From NCBI GenBank assembly GCA_963773635.1, contig CAVZBW010000005.1, forward strand, positions 682,001-746,000: a stretch of 64,000 nt of DNA. Reading direction: 5' to 3'. Shown piece after piece: positions 17,693 through 27,158 of the stretch. Under the pieces are notes generated by a model. The model did no database searches. It saw only the letters and a list, made by a program, of their open reading frames with translations, and was not told where the DNA came from. This DNA comes from CAVZBW01 sp963773635 (GTDB lineage Bacteria; Actinomycetota; Acidimicrobiia; Acidimicrobiales; RAAP-2). The stretch's first letter is position 1. Each line of letters begins with the position of its first letter. The position numbers and the translations under genes are program-made.

Positions 17693-20600
17693 ATGTCCGT
17701 CACGGAGACCGCGATCGTTGTCTTTACCGACCTGGTCGGCTCCACTGAGCTGTCCCAGTCGCTCTCCCCTTCGGAGGCCGACAAGGTCCGTCGGGCCCAC
17801 TTCGCCACGCTGCGCAAGGCCATCGCCAGCAGCCACGGCACCGAGGTGAAGAACCTCGGCGATGGCCTCATGGTGACCTTCTCGGCGTCGTCGACCGCCG
17901 TGTCGTGCGCGGTGGCCATGCAGCAGGCCGTCGAAACGCACAACCGCGGCAGCGGGCACGCTCTGGGACTGCGCGTGGGCATCAGCGGCGGCGAGGTGAC
18001 CAGGGACGGCGACGACTACTTCGGCGACCCGGTCATCGAGGCGGCCCGCCTGTGCGCCCGGGCCGAGGGCGGACAGATCCTGGCGTCGCGGTTCATCCGG
18101 GTCATGGCCGGCCGCCGGAGCACGCACGCCTTTGCCCCCATGGGCGAGCTCGAGCTCAAGGGCCTGGCCGAGCCCCTGGAGACCGTCGAGGTGCCCTGGG
18201 AGCCCCTGGCCGAGGAGAGCGGCGGCCCCACGGTCGACGAGATCCCGCTCCACCGGCGACTCATCTCACCGTCCCGGGCCGGGGTGATCGGCCGCCACCT
18301 GCACCTCGTGACGGTGGAGGAGGCCTACAAGCGGGTGGCCAGCCACCAGGGCCGAGAGGTGGTGCTGATCGCCGGGGAGGCCGGGCAGGGCAAGACCACC
18401 TTGGCCGCCGAGGCGGCCCGGCGGGCCCACGCCGAGGGGGCCATCGTGCTGCTCGGCCGCTGCGACGAAGAGCTCGGGGTGCCCTACGCCCCCTTCGCCG
18501 AGGCCCTCAACCACTACGTCTCCCACGCCCCCGAGGAGTTGCTCACCGCCCACGTGGCCGCCCACGGGCCCGAGCTGTCCCGGCTCACCCGGGCCCTGCG
18601 CTCCCGGGTGCAGGGACTGGCCCAGCCGAGCGAGGGGGCCGACGCCGAGACCGAGCGCTACGTGCTGTACGCCGCGGTGCTCGGGATCCTGGCCGCGGCC
18701 TGCGAGGAGCGTCCGGTGGTGCTGGTCCTCGACGACCTGCAGTGGGCCGACGTGGCCAGCCTGCAGCTGCTGCGCCACCTGGTGAAGGAGGCCGACCCCC
18801 TGCAGCTGCTCATCCTCGGCACCTACCGAGACACCGAGCTGTCCCCCGCCCACCCGCTGGCCGAGACCCTCGGGGCGCTGCGCCGGGAGCCCGGGGTCGG
18901 CCGCATCTCCTTGAAGGGCCTCGACGACGACGAGGTGGTCCAGTACCTCGAGTCGGCGGCCGGACACGACCTGTCCAAGGAGGGCCTGGAGCTGGCCCAC
19001 GCCGTCTACGGGGAGACCGACGGCAACCCCTTCTTCGTCTCCGAGATGCTCCGCCACCTGACCGAGTCCGGCGCCGTCTACCAGGACGAGGCCGGGCGGT
19101 GGGTCATAGGGGATCTGAGCGACGTCATCCTTCCCAACAGTGTCAAGGAGGTGGTGGCCACCCGGGTGGCCCGCCTCGGCGAGCAGGCCACCCGGGTGCT
19201 CTCGGTGGCCGCCGTGATCGGACGCGACTTCGAGCTGTCCCACCTGAGCCGGGTGACCAACCGGGACGAAGACGAGCTGCTCGACCTGCTGGACGCGGCG
19301 CGTGCCGCGGCCGTCGTGCGAGAGGTCCCCGAGCTGCCGGGGCGCTACACCTTCTCCCACGCCCTGGTGCAGCACACCTTGTACCAGGAACTGGGAGCCA
19401 CCCGACGGGCCCGGGTCCACCGCCAGGTGGGCGAGGCCCTCGAGGACCTCTGCGGTGACCATCCCGAGGCCCGCGTCGGCGAGCTGGCCCACCACTGGTT
19501 CCACGCCACCCAGCTGGTCGACACCCAGAAGGCCATCTCCTACTCCCGCCAGGCCGGCAACAGCGCCCTGGCGGCCCTTGCGCCCGAGGACGCCGTGCGC
19601 TACTTCAACCAGGCTCTCCAACTGCTCGACCAGCTCCCCGCCCCCGACCCCGCCCTGGCGGTCGACCTCCGACTCGACCTCGGGATCGCACAGCGCCAGG
19701 CCGGCGCGCCGGACTTCCGGGACACCCTCCTCGACGCGGCCCACCGGGCTCAGGCCCTCGGCGATCCGAGTCGACTGGTCAAGGCCGCCCTGGGCAACAA
19801 CCGGGGCCTCTTCAGCGCCCTGGGGGTGGTCGACGAGGAGAGGGTCGCGGTGCTCGAGTCGGCCCTCGAGATGGTTCCGCCGGGCGACAGCCCCGACCGC
19901 GCCGTCCTCCTCGCCACCCTGTGCTGTGAGCTCGCCCACGGGCCACTCGACCGGCGCCTGGCCCTGGCCCAGGAAGCCACCGAGATGGCGCAACGGCTCG
20001 GGGACGCCGCCACGGTGATCGACGTGGTCAACCTGCTACGTCTGCCCCTCAATCCCAGTCGCCTCGAACAGCGCCACCTCACCAGCGCCAAGGCGGTCAA
20101 CCTGGCCCGGGAGCTGGGTGAGCCGGCCCGGTTGTTCTGGGCGGCATGCACCGACCGTTTCACCTCGTTCAAGTGTGGAGACGTGGAGCGAGCGACTCAG
20201 AACCTCGGCCTCATGAAGACGCTGAGCGAACGGCTTCGCCAGCCCATGATGGTATGGGTAGCCACCTACCACGAAGCAGGCCAGGCGCTCGTGCTCGGAG
20301 AGCCCGAGCGTGCCGAGGAGCTGGCCACTCGAGCGCTCGAGATCGGGACCGCAAGCTCGCAGCCCGACGCCTTTGCCTTCTACGGGGCCCAGCTGATGGT
20401 GGCGCGCACCCAGCAGGGGCGGCTCGGAGAGCTTGCGACCCTCATCGCCGACGTCGTGCGGCAGAATCCCCGCATCGCGGCGTATCAAGCCATCGCGGCG
20501 AGGTGTCAGCTCGAGGCGGGCAACGATCAAGAGGCGCTCGCCTTGCTCGAACGGGCCGCTGCCGACAGGTTTGCCTGGATCCCTCGCGAACTGCCCTGGC

Positions 20601-21019
20601 TCGACGCCATTGTCTTTTATGCACAGGTGGCAGCCGATCTCTCGGCCCGAGGACCCGCGGAGGACCTTGTTGCCCTCCTTGCTCCCTATTACGACCAGAT
20701 CCCCTTCCAGGGCATCGTCGCGCAGGAGCCGGTTTCCTGTGCGCTCGCAAGCTTGCTCGGGATGCTGGGTCGAAACGAGGAGGCGGAGGTCTATTTCGCC
20801 CATGCCTTGGACGTCTGTCACCGAGGGAAGATGAAATACTCCCTAGCCCAGACGCAGTTGGCGTGGGGCCGGATGCTTGCCCGCCGACCTGAGGCGGACG
20901 AGCATGGACGAGGTCGGGCCATGCTCGAGCGATCGCATGACTCGGCCGCGGCCAACGGTTACCGGGCGATCGAGCAGAGTGCCGCTCAAGCGCTCGACGC
21001 TCTCCGGCGGACGCGCTGA
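17693..21019 (+). CDS. Multidomain regulator: class III nucleotidyl cyclase-like domain, AAA/NTPase domain and TPR-like repeats (copy 1)
   Basis: An 1,108-residue protein. Residues ~1-165 form a class III cyclase-type domain with metal-binding aspartates in VFTDLVGST and NLGDGLMVTF. The position that usually carries the transition-state Asn reads DPVIEAARLCARAEGGQ, so cyclase activity may be lost or altered. Residues ~200-480 are a LuxR/MalT-like NTPase with Walker A IAGEAGQGKTTLA and Walker B VVLVLDDLQWAD. The remaining ~600 residues are helical TPR-like repeats (RDTLLDAAHRAQALGDPSRL). No C-terminal helix-turn-helix is evident, so it is probably a signalling protein rather than a direct DNA binder. 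A near-duplicate follows at 21091. Confidence 0.88.
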   Translation: MSVTETAIVVFTDLVGSTELSQSLSPSEADKVRRAHFATLRKAIASSHGTEVKNLGDGLMVTFSASSTAVSCAVAMQQAVETHNRGSGHALGLRVGISGGEVTRDGDDYFGDPVIEAARLCARAEGGQILASRFIRVMAGRRSTHAFAPMGELELKGLAEPLETVEVPWEPLAEESGGPTVDEIPLHRRLISPSRAGVIGRHLHLVTVEEAYKRVASHQGREVVLIAGEAGQGKTTLAAEAARRAHAEGAIVLLGRCDEELGVPYAPFAEALNHYVSHAPEELLTAHVAAHGPELSRLTRALRSRVQGLAQPSEGADAETERYVLYAAVLGILAAACEERPVVLVLDDLQWADVASLQLLRHLVKEADPLQLLILGTYRDTELSPAHPLAETLGALRREPGVGRISLKGLDDDEVVQYLESAAGHDLSKEGLELAHAVYGETDGNPFFVSEMLRHLTESGAVYQDEAGRWVIGDLSDVILPNSVKEVVATRVARLGEQATRVLSVAAVIGRDFELSHLSRVTNRDEDELLDLLDAARAAAVVREVPELPGRYTFSHALVQHTLYQELGATRRARVHRQVGEALEDLCGDHPEARVGELAHHWFHATQLVDTQKAISYSRQAGNSALAALAPEDAVRYFNQALQLLDQLPAPDPALAVDLRLDLGIAQRQAGAPDFRDTLLDAAHRAQALGDPSRLVKAALGNNRGLFSALGVVDEERVAVLESALEMVPPGDSPDRAVLLATLCCELAHGPLDRRLALAQEATEMAQRLGDAATVIDVVNLLRLPLNPSRLEQRHLTSAKAVNLARELGEPARLFWAACTDRFTSFKCGDVERATQNLGLMKTLSERLRQPMMVWVATYHEAGQALVLGEPERAEELATRALEIGTASSQPDAFAFYGAQLMVARTQQGRLGELATLIADVVRQNPRIAAYQAIAARCQLEAGNDQEALALLERAAADRFAWIPRELPWLDAIVFYAQVAADLSARGPAEDLVALLAPYYDQIPFQGIVAQEPVSCALASLLGMLGRNEEAEVYFAHALDVCHRGKMKYSLAQTQLAWGRMLARRPEADEHGRGRAMLERSHDSAAANGYRAIEQSAAQALDALRRTR
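18284..18900 (+). repeat. Near-identical tract shared with 21697-22313 (copy 1)
   Basis: These 617 bp, encoding the start of the NTPase domain through Walker B, match the tract at +3413 bp with only two mismatches that I could find by reading. Outside it the two genes clearly differ. This points to recent gene conversion or a recent partial duplication. Confidence 0.8.
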
Positions 21020-21090
21020 GCTGAGGGTGGCCAACGGATTCCTGGTGTACGTACCATCCTGGGACCGAGACTGCTCGGAAGGTTGAATCG

Positions 21091-24000
21091 ATGGCCGTCA
21101 GGGAGAGCGCAACGATTCTCTTTACCGACCTGGTCGGCTCGACCGAGCTGTCCCAGTCGCTCTCCCCTGGAGACGCCGACCAGGTCCGTCGGGCCCACTT
21201 CGCCACGCTGCGCAAGGCCGTCGCCAGCAGCGAGGGCACCGAGGTGAAGAACCTGGGCGACGGCATCATGGTGGCCTTCTCGGCGTCGTCCACCGCGGTG
21301 TCGTGCGCGGTGGCCATGCAGCAGGCCGTCGAGGCGCACAACCGCGACAGCGGACACCCCCTCGGGCTGCGCGTGGGCATCAGCGGCGGCGAGGTGACCA
21401 AGGAAGCGGGCACCGACGGCGACGACTACTTCGGCGACCCGGTCATCGAGGCGGCCCGTCTGTGCGCGCGGGCCGAGGGCGGCCAGATCCTGGCCTCCCA
21501 GTTCGTCCAGGTCATGGCCGGACGCCGGAGCTCGCACGCCTTTGCCCCCGTGGGCGAGCTCGAGCTCAAGGGCCTGGCCGAGCCCCTGGAGACCGTCGAG
21601 GTGGGCTGGGAGCCCCTGGCCGAGGACGGCGGTGGGGCCACGGTCGACGAGATCCCGGTGCCGAGGCGCCTGCTCTTCATGCCGATGCCGGGCCGAGTGA
21701 TCGGCCGCCACCTGCACCTCGTGACGGTGGAGGAGGCCTACAAGCGGGTGGCCAGCCACCAGGGCCGAGAGGTGGTGCTGATCGCCGGGGAGGCCGGGCA
21801 GGGCAAGACCACCTTGGCCGCCGAGGCGGCCCGGCGGGCCCACGCCGAGGGGGCCATCGTGCTGCTCGGCCGCTGCGACGAAGAGCTCGGGGTGCCCTAC
21901 GCCCCCTTCGCCGAGGCCCTCAACCACTACGTCTCCCACGCCCCCGAGGAGTTGCTCACCGCCCACGTGGCCGCCCACGGGCCCGAGCTGTCCCGGCTCA
22001 GCCGGGCCCTGCGCTCCCGGGTGCAGGGACTGGCCCCGCCGAGCGAGGGGGCCGACGCCGAGACCGAGCGCTACGTGCTGTACGCCGCGGTGCTCGGGAT
22101 CCTGGCCGCGGCCTGCGAGGAGCGTCCGGTGGTGCTGGTCCTCGACGACCTGCAGTGGGCCGACGTGGCCAGCCTGCAGCTGCTGCGCCACCTGGTGAAG
22201 GAGGCCGACCCCCTGCAGCTGCTCATCCTCGGCACCTACCGAGACACCGAGCTGTCCCCCGCCCACCCGCTGGCCGAGACCCTCGGGGCGCTGCGCCGGG
22301 AGCCCGGGGTCGGTCGCATCACCTTGAAGGGCCTGGACGACGACGAGGTGGTCCAGTACCTGGAGGCGGCCGCCGGACACGACCTGTCCAAGGAGGGCCT
22401 GGACCTGGCCCACGCCGTCTACGGGGAGACCGACGGCAACCCCTTCTTCGTCGAGGAGGTCCTGCGGCACATCTCGGAATCGGGAGGCGCCCTGCTGGAC
22501 GACGCTGGACGCTGGTCGGCGAGTCTCGCCGGGATCACCCTTCCCAACAGCGTCAGGGAGGTGGTGGCCGCCCGGGTGGCCCGCCTCGGAGAGCAGGCCA
22601 CCCGGGTGCTCTCGGTGGCCGCCGTGATCGGCCGCGACTTCGACATCGAGCCCTTGAGCCGGGTCACCGACGCCGACGAGGACCAGCTGCTCGACCTGCT
22701 CGACGCGGCGCTCGACGCCGCGGTGTTGCGGGAGGTTCCCGGCGCCCCCGGGGGCTACACCTTCTCCCACGCCCTGGTCCAGCACACCTTGTACCAGGAG
22801 CTGGGAGCCACCCGAAGGGCCCGGGTCCACCGCCTGGTGGCGGAGGCCCTCGAGGATCTCGTGGCCGGCCGGCCCGGCGAGCGCCTGGCCGAGCTCGCCC
22901 ACCACTGGTTCCACGCCACCCAGCTGGTGGACACCCAGAAGGCCGTCTCCTACTCCCGCCAGGCCGGCGAGGCCGCCCTGGCCGCCCTGGCCCCCGCCGA
23001 CGCCGTGCGCTACTTCCTCCAGGCCCTTCAGCTGCTCGACCAGCTTCCCGGAGCCGACCCCGCCCTGGCGGTCGACCTCCGCCTCGACCTCGGCATCGCC
23101 CAGCGCCAGGCCGGGCTCCCCGGCTTCCGCGAGACCTTCCTGGAGGCGGCTCGCCGGGCCCAGGCCCTGGGCGATCCGGACCGCCTGGTCAAGGCCGCCC
23201 TGGGCAACAATCGGGGGCTCTATACCGCCCTCGGGATCGTGGACCACGAGAAAGTGGCGGTGCTCGAGTCGGCACTCGACGCCCTCCCGCACGAAGACAG
23301 CCGAGACCGCGCCCTCGTCCTCGCCACCCTGAGCTGCGAGCTCACCTACGGATCGATCGACAGTCGGCTCGACCTCGCCCGCGAGGCGGCCGAGATCGCG
23401 GGGCGCCTCGACGACGCGCCCACCGAGATCGACGTGACGATCATGTTGCGTTTGGCGCTCAACCTGCCCAGCCTCCTGCCCCAACGGTTGGCCGCCAGCG
23501 GCAGGGCTGTCGCCATGGCTCGGGAGCTCGGCGAGCCACAGCGGCTCTTTTGGGCTGCCTGCACGGATCGCCTCAACGCCGTGCAGGCCGGCGAGTTCGA
23601 TCGTTCGCGACAACACCTCGAGGTCATGCGGGCCCTCGGCGAGCAGCTGCGGCAGCCCACCCTGCTCTGGGTTGCGACGTACCACGAAGGTGGCGAGGCG
23701 CTCGTCCGGGGAGACCCCGACCGGGCGGAGGGACTGGCCGGCCGAGCCTGGGAGATCGCCAGTGCCAGCGCGCAGCCCGACGGCCTCGCCTTTTATGGAG
23801 CACAGTTGATGCTCACGCGCCTCCAGCAGGGACGGCTTCACGAGCTGCACTCCCTCATCTCCGACGTCGCCGCGCAGAACCCCAACGTCCCGGCGTACCA
23901 GGCCTGCCTCGCCCTGAGCTACGTGGAGGCCGGCCAGGACGGCGAGGCCCTCGGCATTCTCGAGCGCGCCTCGGACGACGGCTTCCGGGGCGAACACCCC

Positions 24001-24438
24001 GACGCCGCGTGGTCAGACGCCGTCTCGCTGTACGCCAGGGTGGCGGCCGAGCTCTCCTCCGAGGTCCCTGCGTCTCAGCTCGTGTCGCTGCTCGAGCCCT
24101 ACCGCGACCAGATCCCGTTTCAGGGGATCACCGCGCACGAGCCGATCTCGTTCCATCTGGGCACGCTGCTCTCCGTGCTGGGCCGGGGGGACGAGGCAGA
24201 GGGCTACTTCGCTCACGCCCTGGAGCTGTGCTCCCGAGGCTCCATGCACTACGCCCAGGCCCGGACGGAGCTGGCCTGGGGCCGAATGCTCTCCCGCCGC
24301 GCCAACCCCACAGACCGCGAGCGGGGGAGGTCGATGCTGGATCGGGCCCGCGACGCCGCCGTCGCTCGCGGCTACGGGGCCGTCGAGCGCAGCGCGGATC
24401 GATCGATCCAAGCCCTCACGAGCCCATCTTTTGGATGA
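21091..24438 (+). CDS. Multidomain regulator: class III nucleotidyl cyclase-like domain, AAA/NTPase domain and TPR-like repeats (copy 2)
   Basis: An 1,115-residue tandem paralogue of the preceding gene with the same architecture: cyclase-like domain (LFTDLVGST, NLGDGIMVAF, again VIEAARLC lacking the usual Asn), NTPase (AGEAGQGKTTLA, VLVLDDLQWAD) and a long TPR-like C terminus. It has a 5-residue insertion (TKEAGTDGDDYFG) relative to copy 1. The C-terminal ~500 residues are much more divergent, as expected if the sensory half has specialised. A 71-nt gap with GGAAGG upstream of the ATG allows independent translation. The stop overlaps the convergent luciferase-like gene by 23 bp. Confidence 0.88.
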   Translation: MAVRESATILFTDLVGSTELSQSLSPGDADQVRRAHFATLRKAVASSEGTEVKNLGDGIMVAFSASSTAVSCAVAMQQAVEAHNRDSGHPLGLRVGISGGEVTKEAGTDGDDYFGDPVIEAARLCARAEGGQILASQFVQVMAGRRSSHAFAPVGELELKGLAEPLETVEVGWEPLAEDGGGATVDEIPVPRRLLFMPMPGRVIGRHLHLVTVEEAYKRVASHQGREVVLIAGEAGQGKTTLAAEAARRAHAEGAIVLLGRCDEELGVPYAPFAEALNHYVSHAPEELLTAHVAAHGPELSRLSRALRSRVQGLAPPSEGADAETERYVLYAAVLGILAAACEERPVVLVLDDLQWADVASLQLLRHLVKEADPLQLLILGTYRDTELSPAHPLAETLGALRREPGVGRITLKGLDDDEVVQYLEAAAGHDLSKEGLDLAHAVYGETDGNPFFVEEVLRHISESGGALLDDAGRWSASLAGITLPNSVREVVAARVARLGEQATRVLSVAAVIGRDFDIEPLSRVTDADEDQLLDLLDAALDAAVLREVPGAPGGYTFSHALVQHTLYQELGATRRARVHRLVAEALEDLVAGRPGERLAELAHHWFHATQLVDTQKAVSYSRQAGEAALAALAPADAVRYFLQALQLLDQLPGADPALAVDLRLDLGIAQRQAGLPGFRETFLEAARRAQALGDPDRLVKAALGNNRGLYTALGIVDHEKVAVLESALDALPHEDSRDRALVLATLSCELTYGSIDSRLDLAREAAEIAGRLDDAPTEIDVTIMLRLALNLPSLLPQRLAASGRAVAMARELGEPQRLFWAACTDRLNAVQAGEFDRSRQHLEVMRALGEQLRQPTLLWVATYHEGGEALVRGDPDRAEGLAGRAWEIASASAQPDGLAFYGAQLMLTRLQQGRLHELHSLISDVAAQNPNVPAYQACLALSYVEAGQDGEALGILERASDDGFRGEHPDAAWSDAVSLYARVAAELSSEVPASQLVSLLEPYRDQIPFQGITAHEPISFHLGTLLSVLGRGDEAEGYFAHALELCSRGSMHYAQARTELAWGRMLSRRANPTDRERGRSMLDRARDAAVARGYGAVERSADRSIQALTSPSFG
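21697..22313 (+). repeat. Near-identical tract shared with 18284-18900 (copy 2)
   Basis: This is the partner of the 617-bp tract in the upstream paralogue. The two differences seen are C/G in the LSRL(T/S)RAL codon and A/C in the GLA(Q/P)PSEG codon. Divergence resumes exactly at 18901/22314. Confidence 0.8.
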
Positions 24439-25300
24439 CCTCGTCCGAGAATTGGCGCATGGCATCGATCTTGGCCTGCAACGGTGAGTTGAAAGACCCC
24501 TCGAGCTGGTTGGCGACCATCCACGGCGCGCACACGATGGCCGTCACGCCGAGGTCCTCGAACCGCCGGTAAAGGTCGGGGCTCGGGACGTCCAGCAGGG
24601 CGATCACCGTGTGGAACCCGTCGCGGGTCCTCCCGGCCTCGCGGAGCTCCGCGTCCAGGCGACCGAGAACGGCGCGAGCGTCGTCCGCCGTGTAGGCGTT
24701 GCCGAGCCAGCCGTCGCCCAGACGGGCGGCGCGGCGCAACGCGGGCTTGGTGTCGCCGCCGATGTACACCGGGACCGGACCATCTGGGACGGGCGAGATC
24801 TGCAGCGGACCGAAATCGTAGAAGCGGCCGCGATGCGTCACGTCGCCGCCTGCCCAGAGCTTGCGCAGCGCCTCGATCATCTCGTCGAGTCGCGGTCCCC
24901 GGTTCTCGAAGGGCTGCCCGGTCTGGTCGAACTCGTCCTTGCACCAACCGGCCCCGGCCCCGAGCGCCACCCGCCCACCGGCCAGCACGGCGGCGGTCGA
25001 CACCAGCTTGGCCACGGTGAAGAGGTCCCGCGCACCGGCGATGTAGATGTTGGTCGTGAACCGGAGCCTGGTGGTGACCGAGGCCATCGCGCCGATCGTG
25101 ACCCAGGGGTCCGGGAACGGCGTGTCGGGAGCCCAGAAGGGCTTGCCGTCGGGCGTGTAGGGGTAGCTCGACTGCAGATCCGCGGGATAGAAGATGTGGT
25201 CGGACATCGTGATGGTGTCGAAGCCGCATTCCTCGGCCGCCTTGGCGACATCGACGAGCTGCTCCGGCTCCAAGAACGCGACAGCTTGCCAGAACTCCAC
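24416..25300 (-). CDS. LLM class F420-dependent-type oxidoreductase
   Basis: A 294-residue luciferase-like TIM-barrel enzyme: EECGFDTITMSDHIFYPA near the start, RLRFTTNIYIAGARDLFTVA, the RVALGAGAGWCKDEFDQTG cofactor region and VPVYIGGDTKPALRRAARLG. Proteins with this pattern in actinobacteria usually use reduced F420; that is family knowledge and is not proven here. It is the last gene of a leftward group whose upstream members are two SDRs, suggesting a shared redox pathway. Confidence 0.88.
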   Translation of the reverse strand: MEFWQAVAFLEPEQLVDVAKAAEECGFDTITMSDHIFYPADLQSSYPYTPDGKPFWAPDTPFPDPWVTIGAMASVTTRLRFTTNIYIAGARDLFTVAKLVSTAAVLAGGRVALGAGAGWCKDEFDQTGQPFENRGPRLDEMIEALRKLWAGGDVTHRGRFYDFGPLQISPVPDGPVPVYIGGDTKPALRRAARLGDGWLGNAYTADDARAVLGRLDAELREAGRTRDGFHTVIALLDVPSPDLYRRFEDLGVTAIVCAPWMVANQLEGSFNSPLQAKIDAMRQFSDEVIQKMGS

Positions 25301-25361
25301 TTTCGCTACCCCCTGTCTCTCCGTCGTACACGAACCTGTTGCGCTCCGGCGGACGGCCGGG

Positions 25362-26147
25362 TCACTGCATGAACTCTCCTGCGTTGACGAGCAGGGACTG
25401 CCCGGTGATCCCCCGCGCCCTGTCGGACGCCAGGAACATGACCGTCTCCGCCACGTCGCCGTCCGTCGCCATCTCCCCGAGGGGGAGGTTCTGGGTGATG
25501 CGGACCTTCACCTCCTCCTCGGAGAGGTCCGAGGAGCGCGCCGTCATCTGGACGTAGCCCTCGACGGCCGGGCCCCACATCCAACCCGGTGCGACGTTGT
25601 TGACGCGGATCTTGCGACGACCGAGCTCCATGGCCATGTGCCGCATGGCGCCCAGGATCGCCGCCTTGGAGGCCGAGTAGGCCATCTGTGGGACGGCGGG
25701 TGGCGGCATGTACATGGTCTGGGACCCGACGAAGACGACCGCCCCGCCGCCGACCGGAAAGTACGGCAGCGCGGCCTCCACGACGTACATCGCCCCAAAC
25801 AGGTTGATCTCCAGGACATGGTGCCACTGGTCCCAATCGGCGCCTTCGATGCCGCCAAAGGCGGCGTCGAAGGCCGCCACGTCGATCAGCGCGTGGATGG
25901 CGCCGAAGCGATCGGAGACGGCGGCAGCAAAAGAGCTGCACTCATCTCGCTGAACCACGTCGAGACGGTGCGCCATCACCCGCTCGCCCGTCGGATCGAG
26001 CTCCCTGGCCATCGCCTGGATCACGTCGACCGACCGCGCGCCGAGGGCCACCTGAGCGCCCTCCCGGATGGCCACCTCGGCAACCTCCCGCCCGAGCCCC
26101 CGCCCGGCGCCGACCACCGCCACGGTCTTGCCCTCGAACATGGTCAT
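25362..26147 (-). CDS. SDR family oxidoreductase
   Basis: A 261-residue SDR with VAVVGAGRGLGREVA, catalytic region VGSQTMYM and YSASK, and KIRVNNVAPGW. ATG 26147 has an excellent AGGAGGG site, so the upstream in-frame extension through the 15-bp repeats (PSERW-like residues) is not part of the protein. NNAG is replaced by IDVAAFD, a divergence from classical SDRs. It lies between another SDR upstream and the luciferase-like oxidoreductase downstream. Confidence 0.86.
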   Translation of the reverse strand: MTMFEGKTVAVVGAGRGLGREVAEVAIREGAQVALGARSVDVIQAMARELDPTGERVMAHRLDVVQRDECSSFAAAVSDRFGAIHALIDVAAFDAAFGGIEGADWDQWHHVLEINLFGAMYVVEAALPYFPVGGGAVVFVGSQTMYMPPPAVPQMAYSASKAAILGAMRHMAMELGRRKIRVNNVAPGWMWGPAVEGYVQMTARSSDLSEEEVKVRITQNLPLGEMATDGDVAETVMFLASDRARGITGQSLLVNAGEFMQ

Positions 26148-26185
26148 GAATCCCTCCTGGTCGTCGGGGCCACGCACCTCGAAGC

Positions 26186-26260
26186 GCTCACCGGGCAACC
26201 GCTCACTGGGCAACCGCTCACTGGGCCACCGCTCACTGGGCCACCGCTCACTGGGCCACC
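26186..26260. repeat. Five tandem copies of a 15-bp repeat
   Basis: Units are GCTCACYGGGCMACC: one with CCGGGCAACC, one with CTGGGCAACC and three identical with CTGGGCCACC. The array fills the gap between two SDR genes and contains the stop codon of the upstream one (26248-26250). The 15-bp period keeps frame, so array growth or shrinkage only changes spacing or adds five residues. It is probably a slippage-prone minisatellite. Confidence 0.85.
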
Positions 26261-27033
26261 GCGCCACCATCGACGGCCATGGCGTGCCCGACCACGAAGG
26301 ATGCCGCGTCGGTGCACAGCCAGACGGCGGCGGCGGCCACCTCCTCGGCGGTGCCCAGCCTGCCGATCGGTTGGCCGGCGATCATCATGCGCTCGATCTC
26401 CGCGCTCCCGCCCATGTAGCCCTCGAGCATCGGCGTGCGCGTCGATCCCGGACAGATGGCGTTGACCCGGATGCCGCGCCTCGCGTATTCCACGCCCGCA
26501 GACCGGGTGAGCCCGATCACTCCATGCTTGCTCGCCACATAGGCGGGAAGGCTCGGAAAGCCGACCAGCCCCGCCCCAGACGACGAGTTGACGATGGCTC
26601 CGCCCCGGCCCTGGCGCAGCATCTGGGCAATCTCCTGCTTCATGCAGAGAAAGACGCTCTTCAAGTTGATCGCCAGCACCCGGTCCCACTCGTCGTCCGG
26701 ATAGTCGACGAAGGCTGCGGCGGCACCGGTGATCCCGGCGTTGTTGTGCGCGCAATCCAGCTGGCCGAAGCTTGCAACGGTCTCCTGGACGAGCGCCGCC
26801 ACCTGCGCAGCGTCGGTCACGTCGGTGACCACGAACTTGCCCTCGCGGCCTTTGGCCCTGACCAGCTCGATCGTCTCCTCTCCCCCGGCCGCGTCGACGT
26901 CGGCCACCACGACCGTGGCACCGGCATCCGCGAAGCCGAGCGCCGAGGCCCTACCGATGCCGGAGGCGCCGCCCGTCACGAGAGCGACCCGACCGTCGAG
27001 CCCGAGCGTCCCCGCAGAGTCCGCTGGATCCAT
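26248..27033 (-). CDS. SDR family NAD(P)-dependent oxidoreductase
   Basis: A 261-residue classical SDR: VALVTGGASGIGRASA, HNNAGITG, catalytic SSSGAG and YVASK, GIRVNAICPGSTRTPM, and a terminal VVGHAMAVDGG. ATG 27033 follows a GGAAGGAGG site; the open frame upstream to 27102 lacks family sequence. The last three codons lie in the 15-bp repeat array. It is upstream of a second SDR and a luciferase-like enzyme in the same direction. Confidence 0.88.
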   Translation of the reverse strand: MDPADSAGTLGLDGRVALVTGGASGIGRASALGFADAGATVVVADVDAAGGEETIELVRAKGREGKFVVTDVTDAAQVAALVQETVASFGQLDCAHNNAGITGAAAAFVDYPDDEWDRVLAINLKSVFLCMKQEIAQMLRQGRGGAIVNSSSGAGLVGFPSLPAYVASKHGVIGLTRSAGVEYARRGIRVNAICPGSTRTPMLEGYMGGSAEIERMMIAGQPIGRLGTAEEVAAAAVWLCTDAASFVVGHAMAVDGGAVAQ

Positions 27034-27158
27034 CCGCCCCCTCCTTCCTCGCTGCCGGCAACCAGGCGTCCCCGCGTCACCGGACAACGGAACGGCCGGC
27101 ATCGAGCTGACGCTGCGTCAGAGACTGTACCGAGCCAAAGTTAGCCGCCCTGGCCGGG

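Noticed and set aside
20986..23997. 1,003-codon open frame antisense to the second cyclase/ATPase gene
   Set aside because: It mirrors the codons of the sense gene, with Gly/Gln/His/Val-rich low-complexity composition and no domain; the sense frame is clearly coding.
26148..26270. N-terminal extension of the SDR through the 15-bp repeats
   Set aside because: A strong AGGAGGG site places the start at 26147, and the repeat-encoded PSERW units match no SDR.
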